DNA of 64,000 nt from Antedon mediterranea. Lineage: Eukaryota; Echinodermata; Crinoidea; Comatulida; Antedonidae. Positions within the stretch are counted from its first letter, which is position 1, and each line of letters opens with the position of its first letter. The DNA lies in contig NC_092676.1 in the NCBI RefSeq assembly GCF_964355755.1, positions 6,368,288 through 6,432,287 on the forward strand, read 5' to 3'. The translations under genes and the position numbers were made by a program. Positions 11,791 to 25,800 of the stretch are shown piece by piece. The notes beneath the pieces were generated by a model. That model saw only the letters and a program-made list of their open reading frames with translations, made no database searches and had not been told where the DNA came from.

Positions 11791-13740
11791 AAAACAAATA
11801 TAAATTATTGATTCCTAAAAAGTATGTTTGTTACAATATTATACAGAAATGATGAGAAATGAGTCTTAAGAACCTTAAGATTATACGTGTGAGACCCCAA
11901 AATATAATAAATTTATGTAATGGAAAGTGGTTTTGGTGTTAGTGTTTATGTAGAATTATCCATGTCAGGATATGTAGGCTTACGTGAGCTAGCTATAGAT
12001 ATTTTCTCTTATCTTCTTCAATCATCTCTTTCATTCAAATGAATATGATATTTCTTATTCCTAGCCATCTTTTGTTTCAGTTTATTATAATTTATAATAT
12101 CTATTTTAAATCTTACCTTTGGGCTCTACATACTGATTTTAATTCATTGTCAAAAGATATCAACATACTGGCAGTTTAGGACAAACCTGTTGAGCCGTTA
12201 AATGGACAAACCACCACTCATAGTCACGAATGTGCAAACATCATGCCATTAAATGTAAATGTCAGACTTTGGTGACCGATTAGAGGCACCCTATTGAAGA
12301 TTGAAACCATGCCTTCATAGAATGGATTTGATTATATTTTGTCAAATTAATGTACTTTAAGGTTTTTATGAGAGAGTTATATACGCCTAATATTTTTTTA
12401 TTTGTCAAAGAATATCTAGAAGGGTCTACTTATCTATATTACTTTATTTTATTTACATAAATGTTGTTTTGCTTCTAGGGCTGACTTTCAATATAATCTT
12501 TCCTTTTCGTAAGAGCGGAGTAATAATAAACATTGTTAACCTTCATGGCCTGTCAAATTGAAATAAAATGAGATCAACGTGTAATGAAAATATATCTTTT
12601 CAAAGCAAACACACAATTTAGTATAATGCAAATTAAATCCTTTATTCTGTGTATAAGGTTACAAAGTAATTAAAATAGTATTATTCAATAAAGTAAGTGT
12701 TTTTTTTTCATTGGAAACATGTGTCTATATTACATACTTTTATTTCACATTATTTTATCCATTAAAATATGTACGGAATTCATTTTAAAATGTGCCTGTC
12801 TGTGTACGGAATTCATTTTAAAATGTGCCTGTCTGTGTACGGAATTCATTTTAAAATGTGCTTGTCAGCGTACGAAATTCATTTAAAAATGTGCCTGTCT
12901 GCGTAGGCCTAATATTTAAAATAATGACAACATTTTAAATAAAAGATAGTCTGTTCAATGAAAATCTTAAGGTATTAACATTAAAGACATTTTGCTTCAG
13001 ATTGAAATCTTCATTCTGTGTAATACATTTTGTATAATATCGTGGAAAGCTCAGTTTAGAAAAAAGACACTACACGTGTATATAAAACACCAATCAATGC
13101 TATTCCTTCAGGGGCATAGAGACAAGCAAACTTATTATAAATGTAAACTATGTAATATTCTGGGTATTGGCTTTGGCCGTTGTGAAGGGATGAGTAATAC
13201 GCAAGGTGAAAGTTGTACAGCATGACATTACAGCAACATCAGCCTAAGTTTCTTTATTCAAGATATATTGTCCCCCAAAAACATAATAAATGAAGATTAA
13301 TTAATTCATACTTTGAATAGGTTATTTGTAGTTAATAAAGTTAATCCCTTCCGTAAAAAATCAAAACAAACAAATAATGTTTTCTCTTTCTTAATGTTAA
13401 ATTCAACCAAAAACCCATTGGCTGCAAGCCAATTTGACCATTAAAAAAAATTCAAATTACAGTTTTTTTAGGTAAATACATTTTTTCGATTCAATTTTTG
13501 TTCAAAGTGGATAACTATCATGTGACATTAAAATGCCATATTCAACAAAAGCAGTTAAACATTTTTTTTTTCAGAGAACAATACATATTTAAGTAATCAA
13601 AGTCATTTAAAATACTGTAGGCCTACATAAATATCAAAATAACACTTAAATAGAAAACATTTGAGCAAAGGAACAGACCTTGATCACAAGGATAGCCAAG
13701 AAAAACGTCCTTATCAAAACAAACTATTATTAGATCGTGT
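11790..13740. other. AT-rich spacer with a 33-bp tandem repeat
   Basis: No gene seen. At 12769-12905 a 33-bp unit (gtacggaattcattttaaaa and tgtgcctgtct) repeats about four times with increasing divergence. Confidence 0.6.
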
Positions 13741-13746
13741 TTGTTA

Positions 13747-13869
13747 TTACTTCTTACTATCATTACTAGTAACATTCATTGCAACGGCGTTACTTTTACT
13801 CACTACAGACGGTTCACTCATGGCAGTACCCTCCCTATTGATGTTCTCGGCTGCTAAAGTACATGTTAT
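13747..13869 (-). pseudogene. Exon-like fragment resembling the end of an Ig domain
   Basis: On the minus strand an acceptor-like T-run plus CAG is followed by 41 codons ending in TAA: ITC, then AAENINREGTAMSEPSVV, then a Ser/Asn-rich tail. A Cys followed by AEN-x-x-x-x-GTAMSE resembles the F-G strands of an Ig domain. No upstream exon was found, so this may be an exon relic. A broken inverted copy lies at 14214-14319. Confidence 0.3.
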
Positions 13870-14213
13870 CTGAAAAAAAAAAAATAAAAGAACTTCTAAA
13901 CGAATCCTAGTTTTATTATTGAAGGTTGTGCTGTGGGGTAGTTGTCCTTAGGAAGGAAGTTGTTCCTGATGGAGAGGTTGTTCTGATGGGAAAGTTGCCC
14001 TAATAGCTGTTGAATGCTAAGGCTAGTGTTGCCTTAAAGCTATGCTAACTTTTCTGGCTGTTTTACTTTATGGTTTTGATTTAGCTTTTTGCTTTTAGAT
14101 TTACATATATATGTATATTATTAGATCTCGTCAGTGCAGATCAGGTTTCGAAATGAAATGTACCACAGAACATAATATGTTTAGAGTTTCTTATATTATT
14201 TGTTTTGTTTCAG

Positions 14214-14319
14214 ATAACATGTTTGCAGCCGAGTACATCAACACGGATGACACTGCAATGAGTGAACCGTCTGTAGTGAGTAAAAGTAACGCCATTGCAA
14301 TGAATCTTCCTAGTAATGG
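14214..14319 (+). pseudogene. Inverted copy of the Ig-end-like exon fragment
   Basis: Preceded by TTTGTTTCAG and closely matching 13747-13869 in inverse orientation, but four bases shorter near the start, which shifts the frame. The shared stretch includes tgagtgaaccgtctgtagtg. A last piece (cttcctagtaatggtagtaa) reappears near 14547, as if unrelated DNA had been inserted at about 14320-14546. Confidence 0.3.
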
Positions 14320-14649
14320 TTTTTTTTGTCTTGTGTGGGTTCGTCCCAAGTCCAATGTAATATTTTGGCTCTGTGTGTATGTGAGTCGCTTCATACCCGG
14401 ATGACATATCTTAAAACTAATATAGTTACTAGGCCTATATACAATGTATTTAAGAGATAAAAAAAAGCATTTTTTTTATTTCATTAATTTAAGGAGATTT
14501 TGCTTTATATCTCCCCATTTACATTGAGCTTTAAAGTAGTAGCACTTCCTAGTAATGGTAGTAAGAATTAATAACCAACACGTCCCAATATATGTTTTTT
14601 TTAATTGTCGTGTTTAAAAAACGACATGTTAATAATTAATTATTATTAT

Positions 14650-14760
14650 AGTGCATATCAAGCAGACGGTCCGAGTTCGAGTCTCTATTGGGGCGAATTT
14701 TCTCATTCTCACAGATTTCCTCATCTTTATCGTTTCAAAAATTAATTAGTGCAGCTCAGG
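14650..14760 (+). mobile_element. 5'-truncated tRNA-derived SINE (family c)
   Basis: Keeps the T-arm/B-box half (GGTCCGAGTTCGAGTCTC) and the body ttctcattctcacagatttc through tttatcgtttcaaa, matching the fuller copy at 27120-27250 on the opposite strand. Confidence 0.6.
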
Positions 14761-14842
14761 TTTCGAAATGAAAATTTACCGCTGAACTGGCACAATATCT
14801 AGGCTGAGCCAGGTATGCGGGATGCGGGACATGGTACGCTGA

Positions 14843-16052
14843 TTATCTATATATAAATTTACGTAAGGGCAAAATTCAATAAATCGCGCCTTACTTCTAG
14901 AATTTTTACTCGATGGTATAAATTATAAAGTTGGTTCGTACTTTCGGTACTGATTTTAACCACCTGATGAAACCCTGTTTACTAATTAAATTAAGTTAGA
15001 TAATTAGTTATTGACGATTAAAACGAATTTAGGTTCAACGATTTGCCCCAAATAGGGGTGTTTTCCGATCGTGGTATACACTGTCTAATGGATATCCATC
15101 TTGAAAAATACCTGCCACAAAAATGCGAGGAGGCTTCGCATTTTCCTATCTCCTCCTACTATAATTGTTTTTAATAGCTGAAAACTGGTTGAACAGCTAG
15201 AGTACAGCATCATAATGTTGAAGACAGGCCGATTTTCTTAAAAAAATACTATTTTGATAGATTTAATATACGATTATACAAATGTATTGATTTGCGATGA
15301 ATGGAACATCCCAATCTCTCATCAGTCTGCCAGAATTTGGTTTAACACAAGTAGGTAAATTTATGAGCACATTTGGTTTAGCACATATGGTAGGTAAATA
15401 TATGGGCCCTTTGAGAATAAACTTGCAATTCTTTGACAATACTGTAAATAGCTATTAACTATTTTTGGTCCTCATTTGAATTGAACATTTCTTACTGTGA
15501 ATGTTCGTACTGTTAGATGTAATATAAAAATATATACAAATAAACTTTATTACTGAGATTGTGGTTAGGCTCTACTACTGTTAGATATATAAACACATTA
15601 TTATACAAATAAACTTTATACTGACAGTTCCTTCTCAACGTTTGTATTATTTATAGGCCTATAAAACATGAAAAAAATATTTCGTTACTGAGTGGATAAA
15701 AATATATTTAAAAATGTTTCCTCTTTTTACCTATCCGCTTTCCCATCCCTCAACCCTAATGTTACATACAAAACACAAATTGGGTTTCTTTAAATGAGTC
15801 CAAATCAAAAATTTTGACTCATTTGTGATAAGTTTCTCCTTCGGAAGTAATTCCCAGGGTGCTAATTTTAGCTGACTACATAAATCATCGTGTCTATTTA
15901 TTCGTTTCTGTAAACGACAATGTATTATAGTCCTGCGGTAAGTACATTTGAAATTGCCAGTTTTGTTACGCTGAAATGACTGTGTATTCGAGAACCATCT
16001 GTGGGCACTACCTAGATAGTACGCGAGCGAAGCGAGCGTTCCATCTAGTGAA
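14843..16052 (-). repeat. Unclassified ~1.2-kb interspersed element, copy R1
   Basis: Inverted relative to R2-R4. One end reads tatatataaatttacgtaag and the other carries cgagcgaagcgagcg. Shared landmarks include gtacgaaccaactttata and ggcctgtcttcaacattatg. A 156-codon minus-strand frame over one end (15731-16201) has no family I recognise and is not conserved as a frame in the other copies. Confidence 0.65.
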
Positions 16053-16209
16053 CACAAAAAGTGCACAAGCTCTACGAGCGTGATTTGCAAAATGCTAATA
16101 GTATTCACAACAAAAATGCACCGTTTTGAACTGAAGAGTGCTCTACAAAACAACATACTATAAAATGTATATAGCAGACAGTAGAGGAGCGTAATATCCA
16201 ATCTGTAGA

Positions 16210-17940
16210 CAGTACTGTTATATTATATTCACACTTTTAGATAATGAAGGATTTATTGGGTGTTTAATGTAATTGTATAAAATAAATAATGCTGTACCCT
16301 ATTAACAATATTCTGTAATAATGCTGTACTTTTTTAACTTGTTAATGATTTGTTGGAATCTTTGTTGGTTGGTATGTTTTTTTGTAACGATTTCTATTTT
16401 TATGCGCATTCCTTTTGTTTATTTTATATGTATAGTGAAATTGATGAATAAAAAAAAAGATCACGATTTGTTTTCTTAATATAGTATAGTACCTCTCCAG
16501 CTGATCTGAACGGCCACACATTTAACACTGATTACAAATATGCTTGACGAATAGTTTCTTAGCTAGGTTCATTGAACCAAATAATATGTCACAAATTAAA
16601 TTGATTTATGTTCAGCATGGTTTTTAAAACGTATTGAGGTTTTTATTACAAATACCCCTAGCTAAAACTTCAATCTACAATATTATAAAGAAAAAAATAA
16701 CAATACTACCCTCTATAATTAATAAAAACATTTACATTATTTTTAATTTAAGGATTAAATAATTGCTTTAAAATATGTGTTACGTTATTACTAGCAAATA
16801 CACGATAAACACTTTTTAAATTGCAAATACTCAATCAGAATAAGTTTGTAAATTAAGTTGAAATAAACATTTAAAAAAAAATCACAATTTTTTTAAAAAT
16901 AAATGTTAAAATATACTATTTTTTAAATATGCTAACAAAAAGTATATCTATGTTTAAAATAAATGGATAGATTATAGATATTTTGTTATTATTTTGTTGG
17001 TATTTTTAGGTTACCTGTAATGCACAAAATACAGAATGGAACATACACAAAATTGAAAAAATTCCCTTTCCACTAAAACAACAATTTTAAAGTAGTTTTT
17101 ATAAAAAATTGTTCAAAATATTATGTCTTCGTTCTTCGCTTAGTTTCCAAAAAAGAACAATTATACATTTTTTTCTTTTAAGTGAAATCAATCAAACAAT
17201 ATAATGAAATAATTCGCCGAATATCTATATTTTGTTTAATTTGATGAAGGTACAACTTTTATTAATGCGTTTTGCTTTTTTAAAAATAGTCTAATTTACA
17301 TGATGGTGTTTCTTAAGTAGCCTACAATAATTATATCAATACTTTGTTTACAAATGGTTCTTTCTATAATCTGATTAATTGCCTGTATTGTAAGAAGGCA
17401 GATATTTAGTTATACACTCAAAAAAAATAATGAAACATAATCACCATCATACAATATTATTACCTCATTGATACATATTACTATGTCTATACATACATAC
17501 AAATACAAAATGCAATGGTATACAACAACAATGTTTACCATACGTATCTACGTTTTGTTTTCTCAATTTACTCATTTTTTTTACATTCTTGTTTGCACTA
17601 ATATTTATTATTCCAACTATTTGCTATTCTACACGTAAATGTGTTAACAAATACCCTAATGACTATTTAGTGGTTAAGAGTTCTAGTCTCAACCAGGTGA
17701 CACTTTCCACACTAGATTGATTGATCCGATATATATATATACTCTCCATTAGATTAGACTAACTTAAAAACAAACATAAATTGAAAAATGGAATAAATTT
17801 AATTCCTTATTCATCACTATCTTTGAAAAATTATTGAATATCTAAAGTTACAACAACAAAACCAGAACAAGAAATATAAGAACTAGAGTGATAGTATAAA
17901 TATTACCTTAATATAAAAACTAAAGCTATTATATTATAAC
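16210..17940. other. AT-rich spacer downstream of LRR gene copy B
   Basis: Homopolymer-rich and AT-rich sequence. No supported gene or repeat family was seen. Confidence 0.5.
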
Positions 17941-18093
17941 ATTATTTTCTTCAAGGTCATCATCATCGATCTGGAGAAGTAGTGCCCCACTAATCTGACG
18001 TCGACAACAGTCTGTTTTAAGTTTCTTTAAAAAATCAACTGAAAAAGAGAGCAAACAAATGATTTAATAAACAGTAACCAAAAACTGTTTGTG

Positions 18094-19871
18094 TTATAAG
18101 CAGTTGGCTAAATCTGGTGGTTTGATAGGCCTATATATCCATTGTAGACCTTCGATAAATACCTTACCAATTACGATCAGCATGATAGAAACATTCAGCA
18201 TAATTAGAATAACGGGAGTTATCCTGTGTAGTAAACCAATGATGTCATCTTCATTGACTTTTTGATCCACGTTTACGATCGCCCCAATGGATAGATTGAC
18301 AACGATAAAGACAAGAGTCAACAATTGGAATCTCTGCTCTGACTTCTCTTTCATTGGTTGAAGGTACAAATGCAATACAATAAAGATGACAGTAAAAAAC
18401 AAAGAGTATGACAAACTTGAGGACACGTCATCTTTTAAGTTGACAATGAGTGCCAACAGAGCCTTGTTGTACAGCTCAAATGATTCCCAAAACCAAAATT
18501 TGTGCTTGTATTGTCCACAAAAGAACCTCACACCAATCATCCGTCCTTGATCCTGGTTTTCTTCATGCTGATCACTATGTACATATATACAGTATAGCAT
18601 AAGAACTATGACCAATGGGAAGCCAATGATGTATGTTAGAGAAATGTAAACAAGTGTTTTGTTGATTTGATATGTAGATCCATTATTTTGGTCCAGATCA
18701 ATCGAGTAGTCTGACGTTAGTACTGTTTTACTGACATTGCCATCTTCTGTAACGTTATATAAACGAATTGACCATGGTCCAACCGCCATGATGTCTGCAC
18801 ATGTGTTTGCATATGTAATGTAAAGAAGTAGCATTGACACAATGATACATTTGTCACGTGTGCGGCTCTCAGTTATTACCCCATGGCACGTATTCCACGT
18901 ATAAAACATAAGGTAAATGGCGGACATAGTTATTACTATGAAAACAGGTGTGCAAATAGCAACTTGAAGTGACGAATATGCATTCCAAGATTCAAGTAAA
19001 CATCTTGGGCTTAGCATACTAATATATCTTATGACGTCAAAATACTCAAGTATTCTACCAGCATATTCATAGTTTTTAGGCCAGTGAATATTAGTTACTT
19101 CTGACAGTATACCTAAAACCTGATAGAAATTAATAGCAATTTTTAAATATGTCACAAATGAATCTAGTTTTGTTTGTCGGTGGTGGTCGGTATTCCTTTG
19201 TTGTAATCTCCAAATGAGACAAATAACTCCAAACGTTACAAAAATAACACAAATGAATGTGATAACAGTCAGGAGAGGGCCTTGGCATTTGTGACATTCG
19301 TTAAATAACTGATAATATCCTTTTGAACATGCCGCACAAAGCCAACCAGTATATCCTTTAGCACAAGTGTCATTCAATTCCAATCCAATGCTACAACTAT
19401 TATTTCCCAGTGGACACAGGTGAATTTGTGGTAATGGACCTTTGTATACAGCATATTTTAGTTTGTTTGGATCGTCAATTGGAAATGTGTCGTTTTTTAA
19501 ATTAATTATAAATGTGTTGTACGCCGATAAACAAGGTTTTTTGTTTTGTTCTTCATCTACAATACAATCACCAGGGAAATCCCAGGACCACCAGTATCCA
19601 CGTGTTAGATTCAGATATCCTCCATTGCATGTAACGCCCTCCGGACAAGGCATGCATGGACCAAATCGATCAGTTCTATGGAACTTGTCGAGGCAATAAC
19701 AAGCATTTAGATTAGCAAATGTACTTGTATTGGTTCCAGATGGACACGTCTGGCAATCCGCGATAGACGCCGCTCCTGCATTATCTGAAAAACTTCCAAT
19801 AGGACATTGCTGACAGGTCTCTCTATAACCAATCCTTCCAATAACTCCGCGTTTATCTTGATAGAAACCAC
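18094..19871 (-). CDS. Copy B terminal exon: cysteine repeats and multi-pass membrane domain
   Basis: 1,778-bp exon after TTGCAG. It starts GFYQDKRGVIG, followed by GCC2/GCC3 motifs (CQQCPIGSFSDNAGA, CQTCPSGTNTS, CMPCPEGVTC) and a CAKGYTGWLCAACSKGYY segment. About eight hydrophobic stretches follow, the first near ITFICVIFVTFGVICLIW and the last near ITPVILIMLNVSIMLIV. The tail is short and ends PPDLANCL before TAA. Several N-x-S/T sites lie in the extracellular part and in one loop. A few conserved-looking positions (WESFELYNKALLA) resemble a module seen in other GCC2/GCC3 membrane proteins. Confidence 0.8.
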
Positions 19872-22800
19872 CTGCAACGACGAGATAAAATGTTTGCTAA
19901 AAACAATTTAGATAAAATCGTTTATGTATAAAGATTATTTGCTTTAACTGAAAACAATTTGATGTCATTTAAAATATTGGACATAAAATAATTGAAATAA
20001 TTAATAAATACCATCAATTACCTGGAGGGCACTTTGTACATGGTGGATGCTTATTCATGGTCGACATTATTTTGTATGTCCCCTTTTCGCATGGACTGCA
20101 CGTTCCCGTTTCTGAATTACACGCCAAACCACTACCACCATCAATATACCTTAATAGCTCTTCAGCAATGTCTATATTAATGTCTGTATTTTCAGTAACA
20201 CAAATACTAGTAAAACAATAAATTATATTATAATTATTAAACAATAAGTTTAACAATGATTGTCTTAGTATAAAACATACTACAGTACTATAACTGATAA
20301 CATGCAAAAGTCATTAGTGAATTGTCTAAATTGATATCTCATCAGGATGGGCCCAACGCACGTGGAGCGTTTAAACTAAGAGGGAATTAAAAAGTACGGC
20401 GTACATCTGGCGTATGTATTGCGTAGCATACGCCTTTATATGTTAATTAAGCAGTATCGTTATTAACGCAACTCACTACGCCTCGTCCTTGGCGTTATTA
20501 CCGACAGCTACATACCCACTACACTTACGCCACTAACTACAGCGAATCTGGAATAATTTAAAGCTTATTTCAAGATATTGATCAATCACTTCATGTTTTT
20601 TACTGTTGTATTGTAAATGTTATTGCTGATATAAAAAAAAAGCTATTTAGCTGTTCTCTGCTCTTCGATCTGAAACGCATGAAATCTTAAGGGTGAAATA
20701 AACGTAAATAATGACGAAAAGTAGATTGACTAAGAAATAGGAAATCAAGCGCTAAAAAATATTAAATAAAGATGGGCGTATTTCAAGAACTGAAAACACC
20801 AAAAGACGGCCTTCATTCATATATTCATTCATTTTATTTCACAATGCATCCCACTTGATACTTTATTACAGATTAATTCAAAATATTAAATAAAAGATTC
20901 AAACCCTGGTGGATAAAAAAAGAAATTACGTAGTGGAGTACCATCTAGGTCGTGCCCACAGATGGTTATCAATTACACAATAACTTCAAGCGTGGCAATT
21001 TTCAAATGTACGCAATTCTTAGTTTGGTTTGTTGTTGACATGAACAAATAAATAGACACGGTGAATAATGTAGTCAACAACAATAAGCACAATGGGAATT
21101 ACTTCCGAAAGAGAAACTTTGAGTCAAATTTAAACAAACCCAATTTGTTTTTTGTATGTATTAGGGTTGATGGATGGGAAAGTAGACAGGTGCAAAGTGG
21201 GACAATTATTAAATATATTCTTTATTCCTCAGTAACGACATTTATTTGTTTTCATGTTTTATATATAATGTACCACTAAATACAGTAAAACATTTGTGAT
21301 TTAATACTTTGTTGTAACTATCACTGTAATAGTCGAAATTGAAATAGTAAAATAGCATGTAATGAAACACCACTACGTCGTTTACTGCATTGTTTTTGTA
21401 ATTATCAATGAATACAAACATTGAGAAGCAACGTCAATAATAAAGTTTATTTGTATATGTGTTTATGTATCTAACTGTACCCACATTCACAGTAAGAAAT
21501 GTTTACCGCTTCAACCAAAAGGTTTTAAGTTTATCACTAAAGGCCCATTCACACTGGGACGATAACAATCGGCGATAAATAGATAAACATGCCTTTTTCT
21601 TACACAAAACAAAAGAATTTAGAAAGGTTTTCATTCTAGAATTATAGAATACTCATTTATGCTGTCTTTGATAAAACTAATATTTTTTAAAATCCAATCA
21701 AATGACGTCATGATCAATAAATCCAACAAAATCGTTGTATTGTCACTATATTATTGCTCTTACTAATAATCATGACGTTATTTGATTGGACATGTGAAAA
21801 AATAATTTTTATCAAATTAAGCATAGAAGGTTCCTAAATAGTTCTAGAATAAAAACTTTTTAGATTTCTTTTGTTTTATGTATGAACAATGCATATTTGT
21901 TTATTATCGTCGATCTTTATCGTCCTAGTGTAAATGGGCCTTTAGGATCAATAAATTTACCTACTTGTGTTATACCAAATAATTATTGTGACTGCTGAGA
22001 GACTGAGAGATTGGAATGTTCCATTCATCGCTAAGCAATGTATAAACGTATCTTAAATCTTTTAAAATAGTATTTTTTAAATAATATTGGTTTGTCTTCA
22101 ATATTATGATGCTGTTCTCAAGCTGTTTAAGCAATTATCGTATAAAGAGATAAGTAAATGCGAAGCATCCTTGTATTATTGTGTGCGGGTTTTTTTCTGC
22201 ATTGACATCCATTAAACAGTGTATACCACAATCCGAAAATACTTCTAATTGGAGCAAATCGTCGAAGCTAAATTCATTTTAATTGTCAATAAGTAATTAT
22301 CTAACTCAACTTAATTAGTAAAGGGTTACATTAGGTGGTTAAAATCAGTACCGAAAGTACGAACCAACTTTATATAACTTCTAATAAAAATTAAAAGAAG
22401 TAACGCGCGATTTACCGAATTTTACACTTACGTATAGACTAGATGGTACGCTCGCTTCGCTCGCGTACCATCTAGTTCGTGCCCACAGATGGTTCTCGAA
22501 TACATAGTAATTTCAGCGTAAAAAAACTGGCGATTTCAAATGTACGTACGGCAGGACTATAAAACATTGTCGTTTACAGAAACAACTGAAAAGACACAAT
22601 GATTTATGTAGTCAACCAAAATGAGCACCTAGAAACTTATCACAAAATGAGTCGAAATTTGTTATTTGAACTCATTTAAACAAACCCAATTTTGTTAAAT
22701 TATTCTTTATATTTCTTTATTATCCAATAAGCAACGAAATATTTTTTTTATAGGCCTATAAATAATATACCACTAAATAGAGTAAAACATTTCCGATTTA

Positions 22801-25800
22801 ATAATTTATTAAAACTGTCACTGTCTCATGGTCGATTGAAATAGTAAAGTACATTTAAAGACCACTAATACGTTTATATTTTTGTAATTATTAATTAATA
22901 CAAACGTTGAGAAACAACTGACAGTAATAAAGTATTATATTATTATGTGTTTATAATCTAAAAGTAGGAGCTACCCACACTCACAGTGATAACGTTTATT
23001 AGTATATTTGTTTATATTATATCTAACAGTACCAACACACTTTTGATTCAAATGGCGATCAAAAGTGGTTAACACCTATTTGCAGTATTGTATAGCATTA
23101 CAATACTATTTCTGTTTATTCTCCAAGTGTCTATAAATTTACCTACTTGTGTTAAACCATGGAGGTATGCAATAATTTGGAATGTTCCATTCATTGCAAA
23201 TCAATACATTTCTATAAACGTATATTAAATCTATCAAAATAGTATTTTTTAAAGAAAATCGGCCTGTCTTCAACATTATGATGCTGTACTCGAGCTGTTC
23301 AACCGGTTTTCAGTCATTAGAAATAGTTATCGTAGGAGGAGATAGGAAAATGCGAAGCATCCTCGTATTATTGTATGCGGTTATTTTTCACGATGGACAT
23401 GTATTAGACAGTGTATACCACGATCGGAAAACATCCCTATTTGGGGTAAATCGTTGAACCTAAATTCGTTTTAATTGTCAATAACTAATTATCTGACTCA
23501 ATTTAATTAGTAAAAAGGGTTACATCTGGTGGTTAAAATCAGTACCGAAAGTACGAACCAACTTTATATACCATCGAGTAAACATTTTAGAAGTAAGGCG
23601 CGATTTACCGAATTTTGCCCTTACGTAAATTTATATATAGATTAAACCTGTGACCATTTGTAACTTATGATTTCCAAAATATGATTTACCTGAGTACCTA
23701 CCTAAATTATAATTAACAGATTTGATTACAATAATTATCAGGTTCTTGTTGTTGTCGATGTGTGTAAAAGAAAATAGTATTTAAAATATTTAATTCTGAG
23801 AAAGTGTTTACGTTTTTATATGTTTTTCAATACCATTCGGAAGTGATTGTAGTCCACCGCAGTCCAGATATCTAAATAAAGATAAGGTTGTATTAAGTGC
23901 ATGTAAGTTCATTGACATAATGGAAAATAATGATACTAATAGTTTTGGATAATGAACGATGCAGTTATGAAATAATGATAGTTTGTTTTTTTAATTTTTC
24001 CTATCAACATACATTGTTCCATTTTCTGTCATATGTGACAAAGCATTTTCCCCAATCGTCTCTAATTTATTGTCAAATAGATATCTGAAAAAAAAAACTT
24101 TTATTAGTTTAAAATATATTTGTTTTGGTTAGGTCTTTAATTAATTAAAACGTGTATAACACAGATCGAAAATGTATTATTTTACTTATTTAAAAAAAGT
24201 AACACATCTCACATGTATTTCAGCGTTTTACCCTTGGTTTTTAATATTTGATACGTAATGTTAGTAATTCCATTCCCTTAAAGAAAGCTGGAAAAAAAAG
24301 AAAAAACATTATAAAAAGGACGATAACCAAAATGAATAACTTTATCATTTAAGTTCAATGACGTCATCATCATCGACATCGTCATCAGCATCGTCTGATA
24401 TGTACAGTAGTCCTAACAATTAAAACACTTTTTTGCTCGTTTTACTTCAAAATAGCATTTATTATTATTAAAATGTTCCACTGGTGACATTTCAAGGTAT
24501 CTAGTTCGCTTTAAAACATATACATACTGCATGCAGTATATAACACTTTCTGTTAATCTATAAAAAAAAAACACGGATATCTTTTTATTATTAATTGTAT
24601 TTAACGTGCACTATTATGTACACGGGACCAATATTGTAATTAACTTACAGAAACTGAAGATTAGTTCCACTAAATGCCCTTTCTTGTATAGAGGTAATAC
24701 TGTTTCCCATAAGCATTCTGAAAAATATTATTATAGATTAAGTATTGTTTAGATGGATTTGAAGACTAAAACATGATTTTTTAAATGAAACTTTAAAGGA
24801 ACTATAACTTCTTTAGATTATGGTTCATGAGCAATATATGTAGGCCTACACATTTTAAACCAATATCTGAGAAGACGTTTTTCACCACCAGTATGTTGGT
24901 GAGGGAGAGTCTTCAACATGTGCTGCCGACATTATATTATACTTACAGCTTCTCAAGTGATGCCATATTAGAAAAGATATTTTTGGAAATGTGCTGAATA
25001 TTATTTTTGTGTAATTGTATGTTCTTAACTGGAGGTATCCGGCCGTCTTCTAAAGATGTCAGATTGTTCCAGCTTAAGTCTCTAAAAGATACACAGTCGA
25101 AAGTATAGGCATCTGTACTAAATAATGTATTACCGATTGTTTGACTGAAAAAACAATACTGTATGTGATATCATACATTAGGTTATTGGACTTAAATGCA
25201 GAGAAAAAAGGAAAACAATTACCGGTACATTACAAATAATATTAAACTGGCGGTGGTTTTTTTTTCAACCTTTCAATATAAAACTATCGGTATGATTGAT
25301 TGAAATCCGCACAGAGTACTTTTATCAGAACTGCAAAATGATTCCTAATTTATATTACTTTAATTAAGATACTTATTCTTGACCTATAAGTAATGCATTT
25401 GTAAAAATTATGGAAGAGGAACGTAAAATTACGAAGAGGGCGTGAAATAGTTAATCACTGACTTTTTTGTTTAGTTGATGAATTCTGTTGAAGCAATTGC
25501 TTTCAATGCTATAATGTACTAAATACTAATGTTAAATTATAGTAAACTCTTTCTTTCTTTAAAATGTTAGGTGATATATTGGAAATAAATTAACTTAACG
25601 GATATTATCTGTGACAATGACATTCACCCAGATTTGTTCATCTTAGTCGTTTTAAAATGAGTTAATTTACCGAATGGTTCCTAAATGTATATCAGGTAAA
25701 TAATAAAGGTCATTTTAAATACGGTACTATAATTATTTTATGTACCAAATAAATAATGTGTACGTACAGTACAAGTAACTATGCTGTAGGCCACAAGATC

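Noticed and set aside
15731-16201. 156-codon minus-strand frame
   Set aside because: It covers the end of repeat R1 and is not open in R2 or R3; no domain recognised.
17945-18042. Extra 3' exon of receptor copy B after a TTTTTCAG acceptor (acidic IDDDDLEENN end)
   Set aside because: No matching GT donor was found before the stop codon at 18094, so joining it is not supported.
24250-24300. Additional LRR exon after TTTTCCAG
   Set aside because: Translation in the required phase shows no LRR pattern and no good donor.
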